Assembly (NCBI GenBank): GCA_021788795.1
Contig: JAJYKG010000002.1
Span: 1 to 26,466, forward strand
DNA length: 26,466 bases
Direction: 5' to 3'
Source of the DNA: Thermoplasmata archaeon
GTDB taxonomy: Archaea > Thermoplasmatota > Thermoplasmata > RBG-16-68-12
The notes beneath the pieces are model-generated. The model saw only the letters and a list, made by a program, of their open reading frames with translations. It was not told the origin of the DNA and did not search any database. Position numbers and translations under genes: made by a program. Position 1 is the stretch's first letter. Every line of letters starts with the position of its first letter. Positions 8,197-16,161 of the stretch are shown here, piece by piece.

Positions 8197-9483
8197 ATGG
8201 GCTCCGAGGGGGACCGCCGCGCCCGTACACTGCCACCTGTGCCCGACGCCGCAGGGCGGAGCCTCGTCGTGGTGGGCGTCAACCATCGCACCTGCCCCCT
8301 GGACGAGCGCGAGCGACTCCTCCGCCGGGCGACGTATGCCCGGCTGCGGCGCGCGGGCGGCGCGTCCCCGCCCTGGGAGGACCTCGTCCTCCTGACGACC
8401 TGCAACCGAATCGAGGCCTACGCGGTGACCCCGCGGCCCAGAGAGACCGAGCGGGGCATCCGCGCGGGTCTGGGAATCCCGGAAGCGTCCCGGGAGGTCT
8501 ACGTCCTCCTCGGGACCGAGGCAGCCTCCCACCTCCTCCGCGTGGCGACCGGGCTCGACTCCCTCGCACAGGGGGAGACCCAGATCGCGGCCCAGATCCG
8601 CAAGGCGCCCTCCCAACGCCCGAAGTCCTGGCCGCGTTCCGACGCGCTCGCAGTCCTGTTCGAGCGCGCCTCGCACGCGGCCGCGCGCATCCGGCATTCG
8701 GCCGAACTCGACGGCACGGAGGTTTCCGCGAGCCACGCCGCCCTCCGGTTCATCGAGGCCTCGGTCCACCTGCCGCGGCCCACGGTCGCCCTCCTCGGGA
8801 CGGGCAAGATGGCGAGGATCGCGGCCGCATCCCTCCGGGGCCGCGCGCGGATCTTCGTCGCCAACCGTGATCCCCAGCGCGCCCGCGACGTGGCGCGGGC
8901 CCTTGGCGGCCGTGGCGCGGGCCTCGACGCCCTCGATCAGATCCTCGAGCAGGCGGACATCGTCCTCGCCGCCACGGCGTCGCGCAAGCCCCTCATCACT
9001 GCCCCTCGTCTGCGGCACATCGTCGCCCAGAGGGAGGGGCGTCCCCTCTGGATCGTCGACCTCGGGTTCCCGAGGAACATCGCCCCCGCCTGCCGCGGCG
9101 TGCGGGGCGTCACCCTCGTGGACATCGACGGCCTCGCGCCCTGGGGCGCCCAGCCGCTCCCCCCCGCCGCCCTCGCGCGCGCGGAGGCCCACCTCCGCTC
9201 CGAGGCCGAGCGCCTCGTGGGCCTCCTCCGGGCCTCTTCCGAGGAGGAGATCGCCTCCCTCCGGAAGAGCGCGGAGGAGATCCGACGCCGTGAGGTCGAG
9301 GAGGCCCTCGCCCGCCTCCCCGGGCTCACGGACGCGGACCGCGCCGTGGTCGACAAGCTCGCGACGCGCCTCGTGAACCGGCTCCTTCACGGCCCCACGG
9401 AGCTCCTGCGGTCCTCGCCCGAGGCCGTCCGCGCGGAGCTCGTCCAGGGCCTCCTCCGCGGGATCGGGGGCGAGACGCGATGA
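8197..9483 (+). CDS. hemA: Glutamyl-tRNA reductase
   Basis: HemA reduces glutamyl-tRNA to glutamate-1-semialdehyde with NADPH, the first committed step of C5-type tetrapyrrole synthesis. The 428-residue protein has the conserved VGVNHRT start of the catalytic domain near residue 27, the active-site cysteine C69 in LLTTCNRIE, the signature HLLRVATGLDSLAQGETQI in the middle, and an NADPH-binding glycine motif LLGTGKMA. A C-terminal helical dimerisation region follows. About 20 residues precede the domain, but the ATG at 8197 fits the TATA-like box 30 bases upstream, so I keep it. It is the first gene of the heme operon and its last four bases (ATGA) contain the start of hemC, consistent with translational coupling. 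Confidence 0.96.
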   Translation: MGSEGDRRARTLPPVPDAAGRSLVVVGVNHRTCPLDERERLLRRATYARLRRAGGASPPWEDLVLLTTCNRIEAYAVTPRPRETERGIRAGLGIPEASREVYVLLGTEAASHLLRVATGLDSLAQGETQIAAQIRKAPSQRPKSWPRSDALAVLFERASHAAARIRHSAELDGTEVSASHAALRFIEASVHLPRPTVALLGTGKMARIAAASLRGRARIFVANRDPQRARDVARALGGRGAGLDALDQILEQADIVLAATASRKPLITAPRLRHIVAQREGRPLWIVDLGFPRNIAPACRGVRGVTLVDIDGLAPWGAQPLPPAALARAEAHLRSEAERLVGLLRASSEEEIASLRKSAEEIRRREVEEALARLPGLTDADRAVVDKLATRLVNRLLHGPTELLRSSPEAVRAELVQGLLRGIGGETR

Positions 9484-10406
9484 CGGCGCCCCTCCGCGTC
9501 GGCACGCGGGGGAGCCCGCTCGCCCTCGCCCAGACCGAGGAGGCTCTCGCCCGCCTGCGGGCGGCCCATCCGGACCTCGCGTTCGAGACGGTCGAGATCC
9601 AGACCCACGGGGACGAGGAGTACCGGGAGGACCTGGGCACGCCCCTGGACGGCAAGCGCGCGTTCACGAAGCGGATCGAGGAGGCTCTCTTGGACGGCCG
9701 CGTCGACTTCGCGGTGCACAGCCTCAAGGACGTGCCGGCCGACCTGGACCCCGCCCTCGAGATCGCCGCGGTGCCCGAGCGTGCGGACCCGCGGGACGTG
9801 CTCGTGGCCAACGACGGGCTCTCCCTGCACCACATGCCGCCGGGCGCCCGGATCGGCACGAGCAGCCTCCGGCGGAAGGCGCAGCTCCTCGCGGAGTGGC
9901 CGCGGCTCGAGATCGTCGAACTGCACGGCAACGTGGGCACGCGCCTCCGCCGCCTCGACGCGAAGGCGTTCGACGGGGTGGTCGTCGCCGCCGCCGGGCT
10001 GGGCCGCCTCGGGGTCGGAGACCGCCGCCCGGTGCCCCTGCCGCCGGAGGTCCTGACGCCGGCGCCCGGCCAGGGGGCGCTCGCCCTCGAATGCCGCGCG
10101 TCCAACGCCACGATCCACGATCTCCTCCGGTCAATCGAGGACCGCACCGCGCGCGCGGAGACCGATGCGGAGCGAGCCCTGAGCGCCCGCCTCGGGGGCG
10201 GCTGCAACGTCCCCTTCGGCGCCCTCGCCACGCTGGAGCAGGGGTTCCTGACGCTCCGCGCGGTCGTGGCGTCCCCGGACGGGCGGCGCATCGCCCGCGC
10301 GGCGGCCCAGGCGCCCGCGGAGTCCCACCGGGAGACCGTGGACCGCGTCGCGGCGCGGCTCCTGGAGAGCGGCGCGGAGGAAATCCTCCGGGAGGCGGCG
10401 GCTTGA
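9480..10406 (+). CDS. hemC: Hydroxymethylbilane synthase (porphobilinogen deaminase)
   Basis: HemC joins four porphobilinogen molecules into the linear tetrapyrrole hydroxymethylbilane. The 308-residue protein begins with the typical LRVGTRGSPLALAQ and contains FTKRIEEALLDGRVDFAVHSLKDVP and GTSSLRRKAQL, which line the active site. C242 in LGGGCNVPFG is the cysteine that holds the dipyrromethane cofactor, at the same number as in the E. coli enzyme. The start codon overlaps the hemA stop as ATGA, and the stop codon overlaps the TTG start of hemD. Length and domains are complete. Confidence 0.97.
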   Translation: MTAPLRVGTRGSPLALAQTEEALARLRAAHPDLAFETVEIQTHGDEEYREDLGTPLDGKRAFTKRIEEALLDGRVDFAVHSLKDVPADLDPALEIAAVPERADPRDVLVANDGLSLHHMPPGARIGTSSLRRKAQLLAEWPRLEIVELHGNVGTRLRRLDAKAFDGVVVAAAGLGRLGVGDRRPVPLPPEVLTPAPGQGALALECRASNATIHDLLRSIEDRTARAETDAERALSARLGGGCNVPFGALATLEQGFLTLRAVVASPDGRRIARAAAQAPAESHRETVDRVAARLLESGAEEILREAAA

Positions 10407-11170
10407 GCGACGAGGGTCCCCTCAGCGGTCGCCGCATCCTCGTGGCGGGCTCGGAGGACCGCGTCCCGGCCCTGAGCGACGCGCTCGCCCGCGAGGGCGC
10501 ATCCGTGATCCCGTTCGCCACCGTTCGCATCACCCCGCCCCCGGATCCCGGTCCCCTGGACGACGCCCTGCGGAACTGGGCCGCCTTCGACTGGGTCGTC
10601 TTCACGAGCGCCCACGGCGTCGAGGCCGTCGCGGAGCGGGCGCGGCACCTGCACATCGCCCTCCGCGACACGCGGGCCCGCATCGCCGCGGTGGGGCCGG
10701 TCACCCGCGCTGCGCTCCAGCGGAACGGCCTGCCCGCGGATGTCATGCCCCCCGAGTACCTGACCGACGAGATTGCGAAGGTCATGGGCGACGTGGCGGG
10801 GAAGCGCGTCCTCCTCCCTCGGTCGCGGATCTCCCGCGAGGCCCTCCCGGAGGCGCTCCGGCACCGCGGCGCCGAGGTCGTCCAGGTGGACGCCTACGAC
10901 GCGGTTCCGGCCCCGGCGGACCCGGGAGCCGTCGGCAGCGAGCCCATCGACTGCGTCGTGTTCACGAGCCCCTCGTCCGCGGAGAACCTCACGGCGCTGC
11001 TGCCGGAAGAGAACCTGGCGAGGCTCCGAGAACGCACGCCGGTCGCGGCCATCGGCCCGGTGACCGCGGAGGCGGCCCGCGAGCTCGGGTTCCGCGTGGA
11101 GATCATCGCGAGCGAGCACACGATCGAAGGCCTCGTGAAGAGCCTCGAGGAGCTGAAGAAGCATGGGTGA
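10403..11170 (+). CDS. hemD: Uroporphyrinogen-III synthase
   Basis: HemD closes hydroxymethylbilane and inverts ring D to give uroporphyrinogen III. The family is poorly conserved, but the 255-residue product has its two-lobed pattern, with paired elements VVFTSAHGVEAV in the first lobe and VVFTSPSSAENL in the second, plus AAIGPVTAEAARELG near the end. I place the start at a TTG (10403) that overlaps the hemC stop codon as TTGA, seven bases after a strong GGGAGG ribosome binding site (10390-10395); no ATG would give the conserved N-terminal GRRILVAG. The gene lies between hemC and hemB, as expected for this function, and overlaps hemB by eight bases. Confidence 0.92.
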   Translation: MSDEGPLSGRRILVAGSEDRVPALSDALAREGASVIPFATVRITPPPDPGPLDDALRNWAAFDWVVFTSAHGVEAVAERARHLHIALRDTRARIAAVGPVTRAALQRNGLPADVMPPEYLTDEIAKVMGDVAGKRVLLPRSRISREALPEALRHRGAEVVQVDAYDAVPAPADPGAVGSEPIDCVVFTSPSSAENLTALLPEENLARLRERTPVAAIGPVTAEAARELGFRVEIIASEHTIEGLVKSLEELKKHG

Positions 11171-12164
11171 ACTCCAGATCCCCCGCCCGAGGGCCCGACC
11201 GCGTCGGCTGCGCCAGAGCGCCGCCCTCCGCTCCCTCGTCCGCGAGACGACGGCGGACGTGGCCCACCTCGTCCAGCCCCTGTTCGTCCGCGAGGACACG
11301 TCCATCCCGGCGGACATCCCGTCCATGCCCGGGATCCGACGCTTCACGGTCCCGGAACTGGAGAAGGAGGCGGAGGAGCTCGCGGCCCTCGGCGTGCCCG
11401 GGGTAATCCTCTTCGGCCTCCCGACCGACAAGGACCCGCTGGCCCGCGGCGCCTACGACGACCGCGGCATCGCCCAGGAGGCCATCCGCGCCGTCAAGCG
11501 CGCCGCGCCCGACCTCGTCGTCATGGGGGACGTCTGCCTGTGCGAGTACACGGACCACGGCCACTGCGGCGTCGTGAAGGACGGCCGCATCGACAACGAC
11601 GCCTCCCTGGAGCTCCTCGCCCGGACGGCCGTCAGCCAGGCCGAGGCCGGCGCCGACGTGGTCGCGCCGAGCGCGATGATGGACGGGCAGGTGGCCGCGA
11701 TCCGGGCGGCCCTGGACCAGACCGGGCACGACGACACGATCATCCTGGCGTACGCGGCGAAGCACGCGTCCGCGTTCTACGGCCCGTTCCGGGAGGCCGC
11801 GGACTCCGCGCCCCGCTTCGGCGACCGCAAGACGTACCAGAAGGACCCCGCGAACCTCCGCGAGTCGATGCGGGAGATCGCCCTCGACCTCGAGGAAGGC
11901 GCGGACCTGATCATGGTCAAGCCCGCGCTCGCGTACCTGGACGTGCTGCGCGCGGCTCGGGAACGTTTCGACGCCCCCCTGGCCGCGTACTCCGTCAGCG
12001 GCGAGTACTCCCTCGTCAAGGCCGCCGCGGAGCGGGGCTGGGTGGACGAGCGCGCGATCGTCGAGGAGACCCTCACGGCGATCCGGCGCGCGGGGGCGGA
12101 CCTCATCCTCACCTACCATGCGAAGGACGTCGCCCGGTGGCGGCAAGGCGAGCGGCATGCCTGA
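11163..12164 (+). CDS. hemB: Porphobilinogen synthase (delta-aminolevulinate dehydratase)
   Basis: HemB condenses two 5-aminolevulinate molecules into porphobilinogen. The 333-residue protein has both Schiff-base lysines, K200 in AYAAKHASAFYGPF and K253 in IMVKPALAYLD. The cysteines C125, C127 and C135 in DVCLCEYTDHGHCG form the zinc site, so this is the zinc-dependent class rather than the magnesium-dependent DxAlaxD type. The first eight bases overlap the end of hemD. The short basic N-terminal segment rich in arginine is usual for the family, whose N-terminal arm mediates octamer formation. Confidence 0.97.
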   Translation: MGELQIPRPRARPRRLRQSAALRSLVRETTADVAHLVQPLFVREDTSIPADIPSMPGIRRFTVPELEKEAEELAALGVPGVILFGLPTDKDPLARGAYDDRGIAQEAIRAVKRAAPDLVVMGDVCLCEYTDHGHCGVVKDGRIDNDASLELLARTAVSQAEAGADVVAPSAMMDGQVAAIRAALDQTGHDDTIILAYAAKHASAFYGPFREAADSAPRFGDRKTYQKDPANLRESMREIALDLEEGADLIMVKPALAYLDVLRAARERFDAPLAAYSVSGEYSLVKAAAERGWVDERAIVEETLTAIRRAGADLILTYHAKDVARWRQGERHA

Positions 12165-12891
12165 AGGAACCGAGGGGGGCCACGGGGCCCACGGCGAGTC
12201 GAAGGAACCGCGGGAGTTCGTGAAGTACACCTTCTACAAGGTCCGCCCCGAGTGGCGGCTCCTGCCCGCGGACGTCAAGAAGAAGCAGAAGGCGGAGTTC
12301 GCCGCGTTCCTGCACGACCTGGAGGACGAGGTCGTCCTGCGCGTCTATTCGCTCGCGGGCATCCGCGCGGACGCGGACCTCATGCTCTGGACGATCGACC
12401 CGCGCCTGGAGACGTTCCGGGACGTCGCGCGCCGCGTCTATTCCACGGACCTCGGGCACTACCTCGAGACGACGCATGCGTACCTCGGGGCGACGCGGCC
12501 CTCGGAGTACTTCGGCGGCGCGTCCCCGACGGCGGAGGAGCGCGCGGCGACGAAGGCCCTGCCCCGCGGGCAGCGATACCTCTTCGTGTACCCGTTCTGG
12601 AAGAAGCGGGAGTGGTACTCGATCCCCTTCGAGAAGCGCCAGGAGATGATGCGGGACCACTTCCGCGTCGGCCACAGGTACCCGAACGTGAAGATCCACA
12701 CGGCCTACTCCTTCGGCCTGGACGACCAGGAGTTCATGCTCTCCTTCGAGGCGGATGAGCCGCTGGACTTCCTCGATCTCGTCATGGACCTCCGGCCCAG
12801 CGAGGCGAGCAAGTACACGGAGTGGGAGACGCCCATCTTCACCTGCCTCCTCGCCACGCCCGAGCAGGCGCTGGACGCCCTGGGGATCTGA
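12157..12891 (+). CDS. hemQ: Coproheme decarboxylase HemQ (chlorite dismutase family)
   Basis: HemQ (ChdC) converts coproheme to heme b by two oxidative decarboxylations, using hydrogen peroxide in the characterised bacterial enzymes. The 244-residue product shows the family pattern: FVKYTFYKVRPEWRLL at the N-terminus, then RYLFVYPFWKKREWYSIP with Y145 at the position of the catalytic tyrosine, and MMRDHFRVGHRYPNV, where H168 is the likely proximal heme ligand. The distal arginine of true chlorite dismutases is not evident, favouring HemQ. An in-frame ATG lies at 12118, but I prefer 12157 because it overlaps the hemB stop by eight bases, exactly like the hemD/hemB junction. A glycine- and histidine-rich stretch of about 20 residues opens the protein. 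It sits unusually between hemB and hemL. Confidence 0.9.
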   Translation: MPEGTEGGHGAHGESKEPREFVKYTFYKVRPEWRLLPADVKKKQKAEFAAFLHDLEDEVVLRVYSLAGIRADADLMLWTIDPRLETFRDVARRVYSTDLGHYLETTHAYLGATRPSEYFGGASPTAEERAATKALPRGQRYLFVYPFWKKREWYSIPFEKRQEMMRDHFRVGHRYPNVKIHTAYSFGLDDQEFMLSFEADEPLDFLDLVMDLRPSEASKYTEWETPIFTCLLATPEQALDALGI

Positions 12892-12892
12892 G

Positions 12893-14200
12893 ATGGCGCC
12901 GGACATCCCGGCGGCGCCTCGGTCCGAGAAGCTGTTCGAGCGCGCGAAGTCCAGCCTCGTCGGCGGCGTCGACAGCCCCGTGCGCGCGTTCGCGTCCGTG
13001 GGCGGGACGCCGCACTTCATCGTCCGCGGCAAGGGGGCGCGGATGACGGACGCGGACCGCCGGAGCTACCTCGACTACTGCGGCTCCTGGGGGGCGCTCC
13101 TCCTGGGCCACGCCCACCCGGACGTCGTCCGGGCGGTGCGGGAGGCCGCGGGCCGCGGCACGAGCTTCGGCGCGGCCACGGAGGCCGAGGTGGTCCTCGC
13201 GGAGCGCGTGAAGCAACTCGTCCCGAGCCTCGACCTGGTCCGGTTCGTCAACTCCGGGACCGAGGCGACCATGTCGGCCGTCCGGGTGGCCCGGGGCTTC
13301 ACGGACCGGGACCGCATCCTGCTCTTCGAGGGGGGCTACCACGGCCACGCGGACCAGTTCCTCGTGCGCGCGGGCTCCGGCGTCGCGGCGGTCGGCCTGC
13401 CGCTCTCCGCGGGCGTGCCCGAGGGCAAGCTCGAGGACACCCTCGTGGCCACGTACAACGACCTGGAGGGCGTCCGGGAGCTGTTCCGCCTGCATGGCGA
13501 GACGATCGCCGCGGTCATCGTCGAGCCGGTCGCGGGCAACATGGGCGTCGTGCCGCCGGAGCCGGGCTTCCTGGAGGGCCTCCGGAAGGTCACGCAGGAC
13601 TACGGGAGCCTCCTGGTCTTCGACGAGGTCATCACCGGCTTCCGCGTGGGCCCGGGAGGCGCGCAGGGGCGGTACGACGTGCGTCCGGACCTCACGTGCC
13701 TGGGCAAGGTCCTCGGGCACGGCCTGCCCGTCGCCGCGTATGGCGGCCGGCGGGAGATCATGGAGCGGGTCGCGCCCCTCGGCCCCGTGTACCAGGCGGG
13801 AACGCTCGCGGGGAATCCCCTCGCCATGGCGGCGGGGAACGCGGCCCTCCGCCACGTTCGCCCCGCGCTGTACGCGGCGCTCGAGAAGAACGCGGCCGCG
13901 CTCGAGGCGGGACTCACCGACGCCGCGGTGGACGCCGGCGTGAACCTGCGGGTCCAGCGGGTGGGCTCCATGGTCGGACTCTTCTTCCTGGACGTGCCCG
14001 TCCGGAACTACGACGACGCCCGGGCGATGGACAAGGCGGCCTACGGCCGTTTCTTCTGGGGGATGATGCGCCGCGGCGTGTACCTGCCCCCGGCGCCGTT
14101 CGAGACCGCCTTCGTTTCCGCGGCGCACACCCGCGCGGACATCGACCGGACCGTGGATGCCGCCGCGAAGGCCTTGATGGAGGCCCGGGGCGGCCCATGA
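12893..14200 (+). CDS. hemL: Glutamate-1-semialdehyde 2,1-aminomutase
   Basis: HemL is a pyridoxal-phosphate enzyme that turns glutamate-1-semialdehyde into 5-aminolevulinate. The 435-residue protein has the class III aminotransferase layout: SSLVGGVDSPVRAF at the N-terminus, NSGTEATMSAVRVARG for cofactor phosphate binding, FEGGYHGHAD, LVFDEVITGFR, and the cofactor lysine K272 in LGKVLGHGLPVAAYGG. The ATG at 12893 is one base after the hemQ stop codon; earlier in-frame codons lie inside hemQ and encode no family sequence. The stop overlaps the hemE start as ATGA. Together with HemA it shows that aminolevulinate is made by the C5 route. Confidence 0.96.
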   Translation: MAPDIPAAPRSEKLFERAKSSLVGGVDSPVRAFASVGGTPHFIVRGKGARMTDADRRSYLDYCGSWGALLLGHAHPDVVRAVREAAGRGTSFGAATEAEVVLAERVKQLVPSLDLVRFVNSGTEATMSAVRVARGFTDRDRILLFEGGYHGHADQFLVRAGSGVAAVGLPLSAGVPEGKLEDTLVATYNDLEGVRELFRLHGETIAAVIVEPVAGNMGVVPPEPGFLEGLRKVTQDYGSLLVFDEVITGFRVGPGGAQGRYDVRPDLTCLGKVLGHGLPVAAYGGRREIMERVAPLGPVYQAGTLAGNPLAMAAGNAALRHVRPALYAALEKNAAALEAGLTDAAVDAGVNLRVQRVGSMVGLFFLDVPVRNYDDARAMDKAAYGRFFWGMMRRGVYLPPAPFETAFVSAAHTRADIDRTVDAAAKALMEARGGP

Positions 14201-15231
14201 AGGACCGCTTCCTCCGGGCTTGCTGGCGTGAGCCCGTGGACCGCACCCCCGTATGGTTCATGCGGCAGGCCGGCCGCTCCTCGGCCGCCTATCGCGAGCT
14301 CCGCGCCCGCCACGGGATGCTCGAACTGGCCCGGGATCCGAAACTTGCGGCCGAGATCACGATGCAGCCTGTCCACGAGCTCGGCGTGGACGCGGCGATC
14401 CTCTTCTCCGACCTGCTCCTGCCCCTGGAGGCCATGGGAGCGAGCGTGGCCCTCGAGGAGGGGACCGGGCCGCGGCTCTCGCCGCCCGTGCGGAAGGGCG
14501 AGGACGTGGCGCGGCTGCGGGCGCTGGATCCCGAGAAGGACCTGGCCTTCGTCCTCGAGACGATCCGCCGGGTGCGCGAGAAGGCGGAGGTGCCGCTCAT
14601 CGGCTTCGGGGGGGCGCCCTTCACCCTGGCGAGCTACCTGATCGAGGGCGGCGGCTCCAGGGACTTCCTGGAGACGAAGCGGTTCCTCCACGCGGAACCG
14701 GACGCGTGGGACCGGCTCATGGCCCGGCTCACGGAGGCCCTCGGGGCGTTCCTGAGGGCCCAGGCGGACGCGGGCGCGCAGGCCCTCCAGGTCTTCGACA
14801 GCTGGGCGGGCGCCCTCTCACCCCTGGACTACGCGGCCCGCGTCGCTCCCTGGAGCCGCAAGCTCCTGCGTTCGCTGGAGGAGACGGACGTGCCCGTGAT
14901 CCACTTCGGGACGAACACCGCGGGCTTCCTCGAGTCGTTCCGGTCCGCCGGGGGCGACGTGGTCGGGGTGGACTGGCGCGTGCCGCTGGACGAGGCGTGG
15001 CACCGGATCGGCGAGGACCGCGGCATCCAGGGCAACCTCGACCCGGCGGCCCTCCTGGACCCTCCCGAGGCCTGGCGCGCCGCGGCGGCGGACGTCCTCC
15101 GCCGTGCGGACGGCCGTCCCGGTCACATCTTCAACCTGGGCCACGGCGTGCTGCCCCAGACCCCCCGGGAGTCGCTCCAGTTACTCGTACAATTCGTTCA
15201 CGAGCATCAAGAGGGAGTGAGGGGGACCTAA
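14197..15231 (+). CDS. hemE: Uroporphyrinogen III decarboxylase
   Basis: HemE removes four acetate carboxyls from uroporphyrinogen III to give coproporphyrinogen III. The 344-residue protein has the N-terminal signature PVWFMRQAGR (18-27), D72 in LFSDLLLPLEAMG as the likely substrate-coordinating aspartate, GFGGAPFTLASYLIEGGGS, QGNLDPAALL and the C-terminal FNLGHGVLPQTP. Its presence is informative: archaea that use the siroheme (Ahb) route lack HemE, because they branch from uroporphyrinogen III through precorrin-2. The start overlaps the hemL stop as ATGA; three bases separate it from hemH. Confidence 0.96.
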   Translation: MKDRFLRACWREPVDRTPVWFMRQAGRSSAAYRELRARHGMLELARDPKLAAEITMQPVHELGVDAAILFSDLLLPLEAMGASVALEEGTGPRLSPPVRKGEDVARLRALDPEKDLAFVLETIRRVREKAEVPLIGFGGAPFTLASYLIEGGGSRDFLETKRFLHAEPDAWDRLMARLTEALGAFLRAQADAGAQALQVFDSWAGALSPLDYAARVAPWSRKLLRSLEETDVPVIHFGTNTAGFLESFRSAGGDVVGVDWRVPLDEAWHRIGEDRGIQGNLDPAALLDPPEAWRAAAADVLRRADGRPGHIFNLGHGVLPQTPRESLQLLVQFVHEHQEGVRGT

Positions 15232-15234
15232 ATC

Positions 15235-16161
15235 ATGGCGAAGGACACGACCGCGATCCTGGCGATGGCCCTCGGCGGGCCGACCCACCTCGACGACGTC
15301 GGGCCGTACTTGGCCGACATCCGCGGCGGTCGGCCAACGCCACCGGCGATGGTCGAGGAGTTCCGGGAGCGGTACCGCCGGATCGGCGGGGGCTCCCCGC
15401 TCCTTGAGATCTCGACGGCCCAGGCGAAGGGGCTCGAGTCCGCGCTGGCGTCCGAGGGCTTCCGCGTCCGCGCCTATGTCGGCATGAGACACTGGCACCC
15501 GTACATCGCGGAGGCCGTCGCGGAGATCGGTGCGGACGGCATCCGGAAGGCCGTGGCCTTCTGCCTGACGCCGTACTACTCGCGGATGAGCGTCGGGGCC
15601 TACCTGGACGCCGCGAGGCAGGCCATCAAGGACCAGGGGCTCGACCTCGAGCTGACCGCCGTCGAGAGCTGGAACGACGCGCCCGGCCTTGCGGACGCCT
15701 TCGCGGAGAAGGTCGCTGCCGGCCGAGCCGCCCTCGAGCGGGAAGGGTTCCGCGACCCCTACGTCCTGTTCACGGCGCACAGCCTCCCGCGGACGATCAC
15801 CGAGGCGGGCGACCCCTACGAGCGAGAGCTGCGGGAGACCATGGACGCGATCGCGGCGCGCCTGCCGCCGATCCGCTCGTCCATGGCCTACCAGAGCGCC
15901 GGGCGCACCGCGGGCCCGTGGCTCGGGCCGCCCCTCGAGGACGTCATCGAGGACCTCGGCCGCAAGGGCGAGAAGGCGATCCTCGTGGTCCCGTTCGGAT
16001 TCGTCTCCGACCACCTCGAGATCCTCTACGACGTCGACATCGAAGCGAGGGAGCGCGCGGAGAAGGCGGGCGTCCGGCTCGAGCGCGCGGCGTCCCTCAA
16101 CGCGGACCCGAAGTTCGTGGCTGCCATGGCTGCGGCGGTCCGCCCGAGGCTGGCGCCATGA
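15235..16161 (+). CDS. hemH: Ferrochelatase, coproporphyrin type likely
   Basis: HemH inserts ferrous iron into a porphyrin. The 308-residue length, lack of a C-terminal membrane helix and overall similarity to the soluble B. subtilis enzyme (remembered comparison: IRGGR, YRRIGGGSPL, AVESWNDAP, PWLGP) favour the coproporphyrin ferrochelatase class, as does the hemQ neighbour. H182 in TAHSLP and E262 in FVSDHLEILYD are the catalytic pair. Residue 13, a tyrosine that binds the iron in several Firmicutes enzymes, is leucine in MALGGP; actinobacterial enzymes also lack that tyrosine. No cysteine-rich C-terminal cluster site is present. GGGAGTGAGGGGG before the ATG (15213-15225) may serve as ribosome binding site. 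The stop overlaps the start of hemY. Confidence 0.95.
   Translation: MAKDTTAILAMALGGPTHLDDVGPYLADIRGGRPTPPAMVEEFRERYRRIGGGSPLLEISTAQAKGLESALASEGFRVRAYVGMRHWHPYIAEAVAEIGADGIRKAVAFCLTPYYSRMSVGAYLDAARQAIKDQGLDLELTAVESWNDAPGLADAFAEKVAAGRAALEREGFRDPYVLFTAHSLPRTITEAGDPYERELRETMDAIAARLPPIRSSMAYQSAGRTAGPWLGPPLEDVIEDLGRKGEKAILVVPFGFVSDHLEILYDVDIEARERAEKAGVRLERAASLNADPKFVAAMAAAVRPRLAP

Noticed and set aside
9326..11431. About 700-codon frame antisense to hemC, hemD and hemB
   Set aside because: It spans three confidently assigned genes and their junctions and reads as serine/arginine-rich low-complexity sequence.
12157..12891. True chlorite dismutase
   Set aside because: The gene sits in a heme operon, has the HemQ-type YPFxKxxEWY segment, and no distal arginine of the chlorite-degrading class could be identified.
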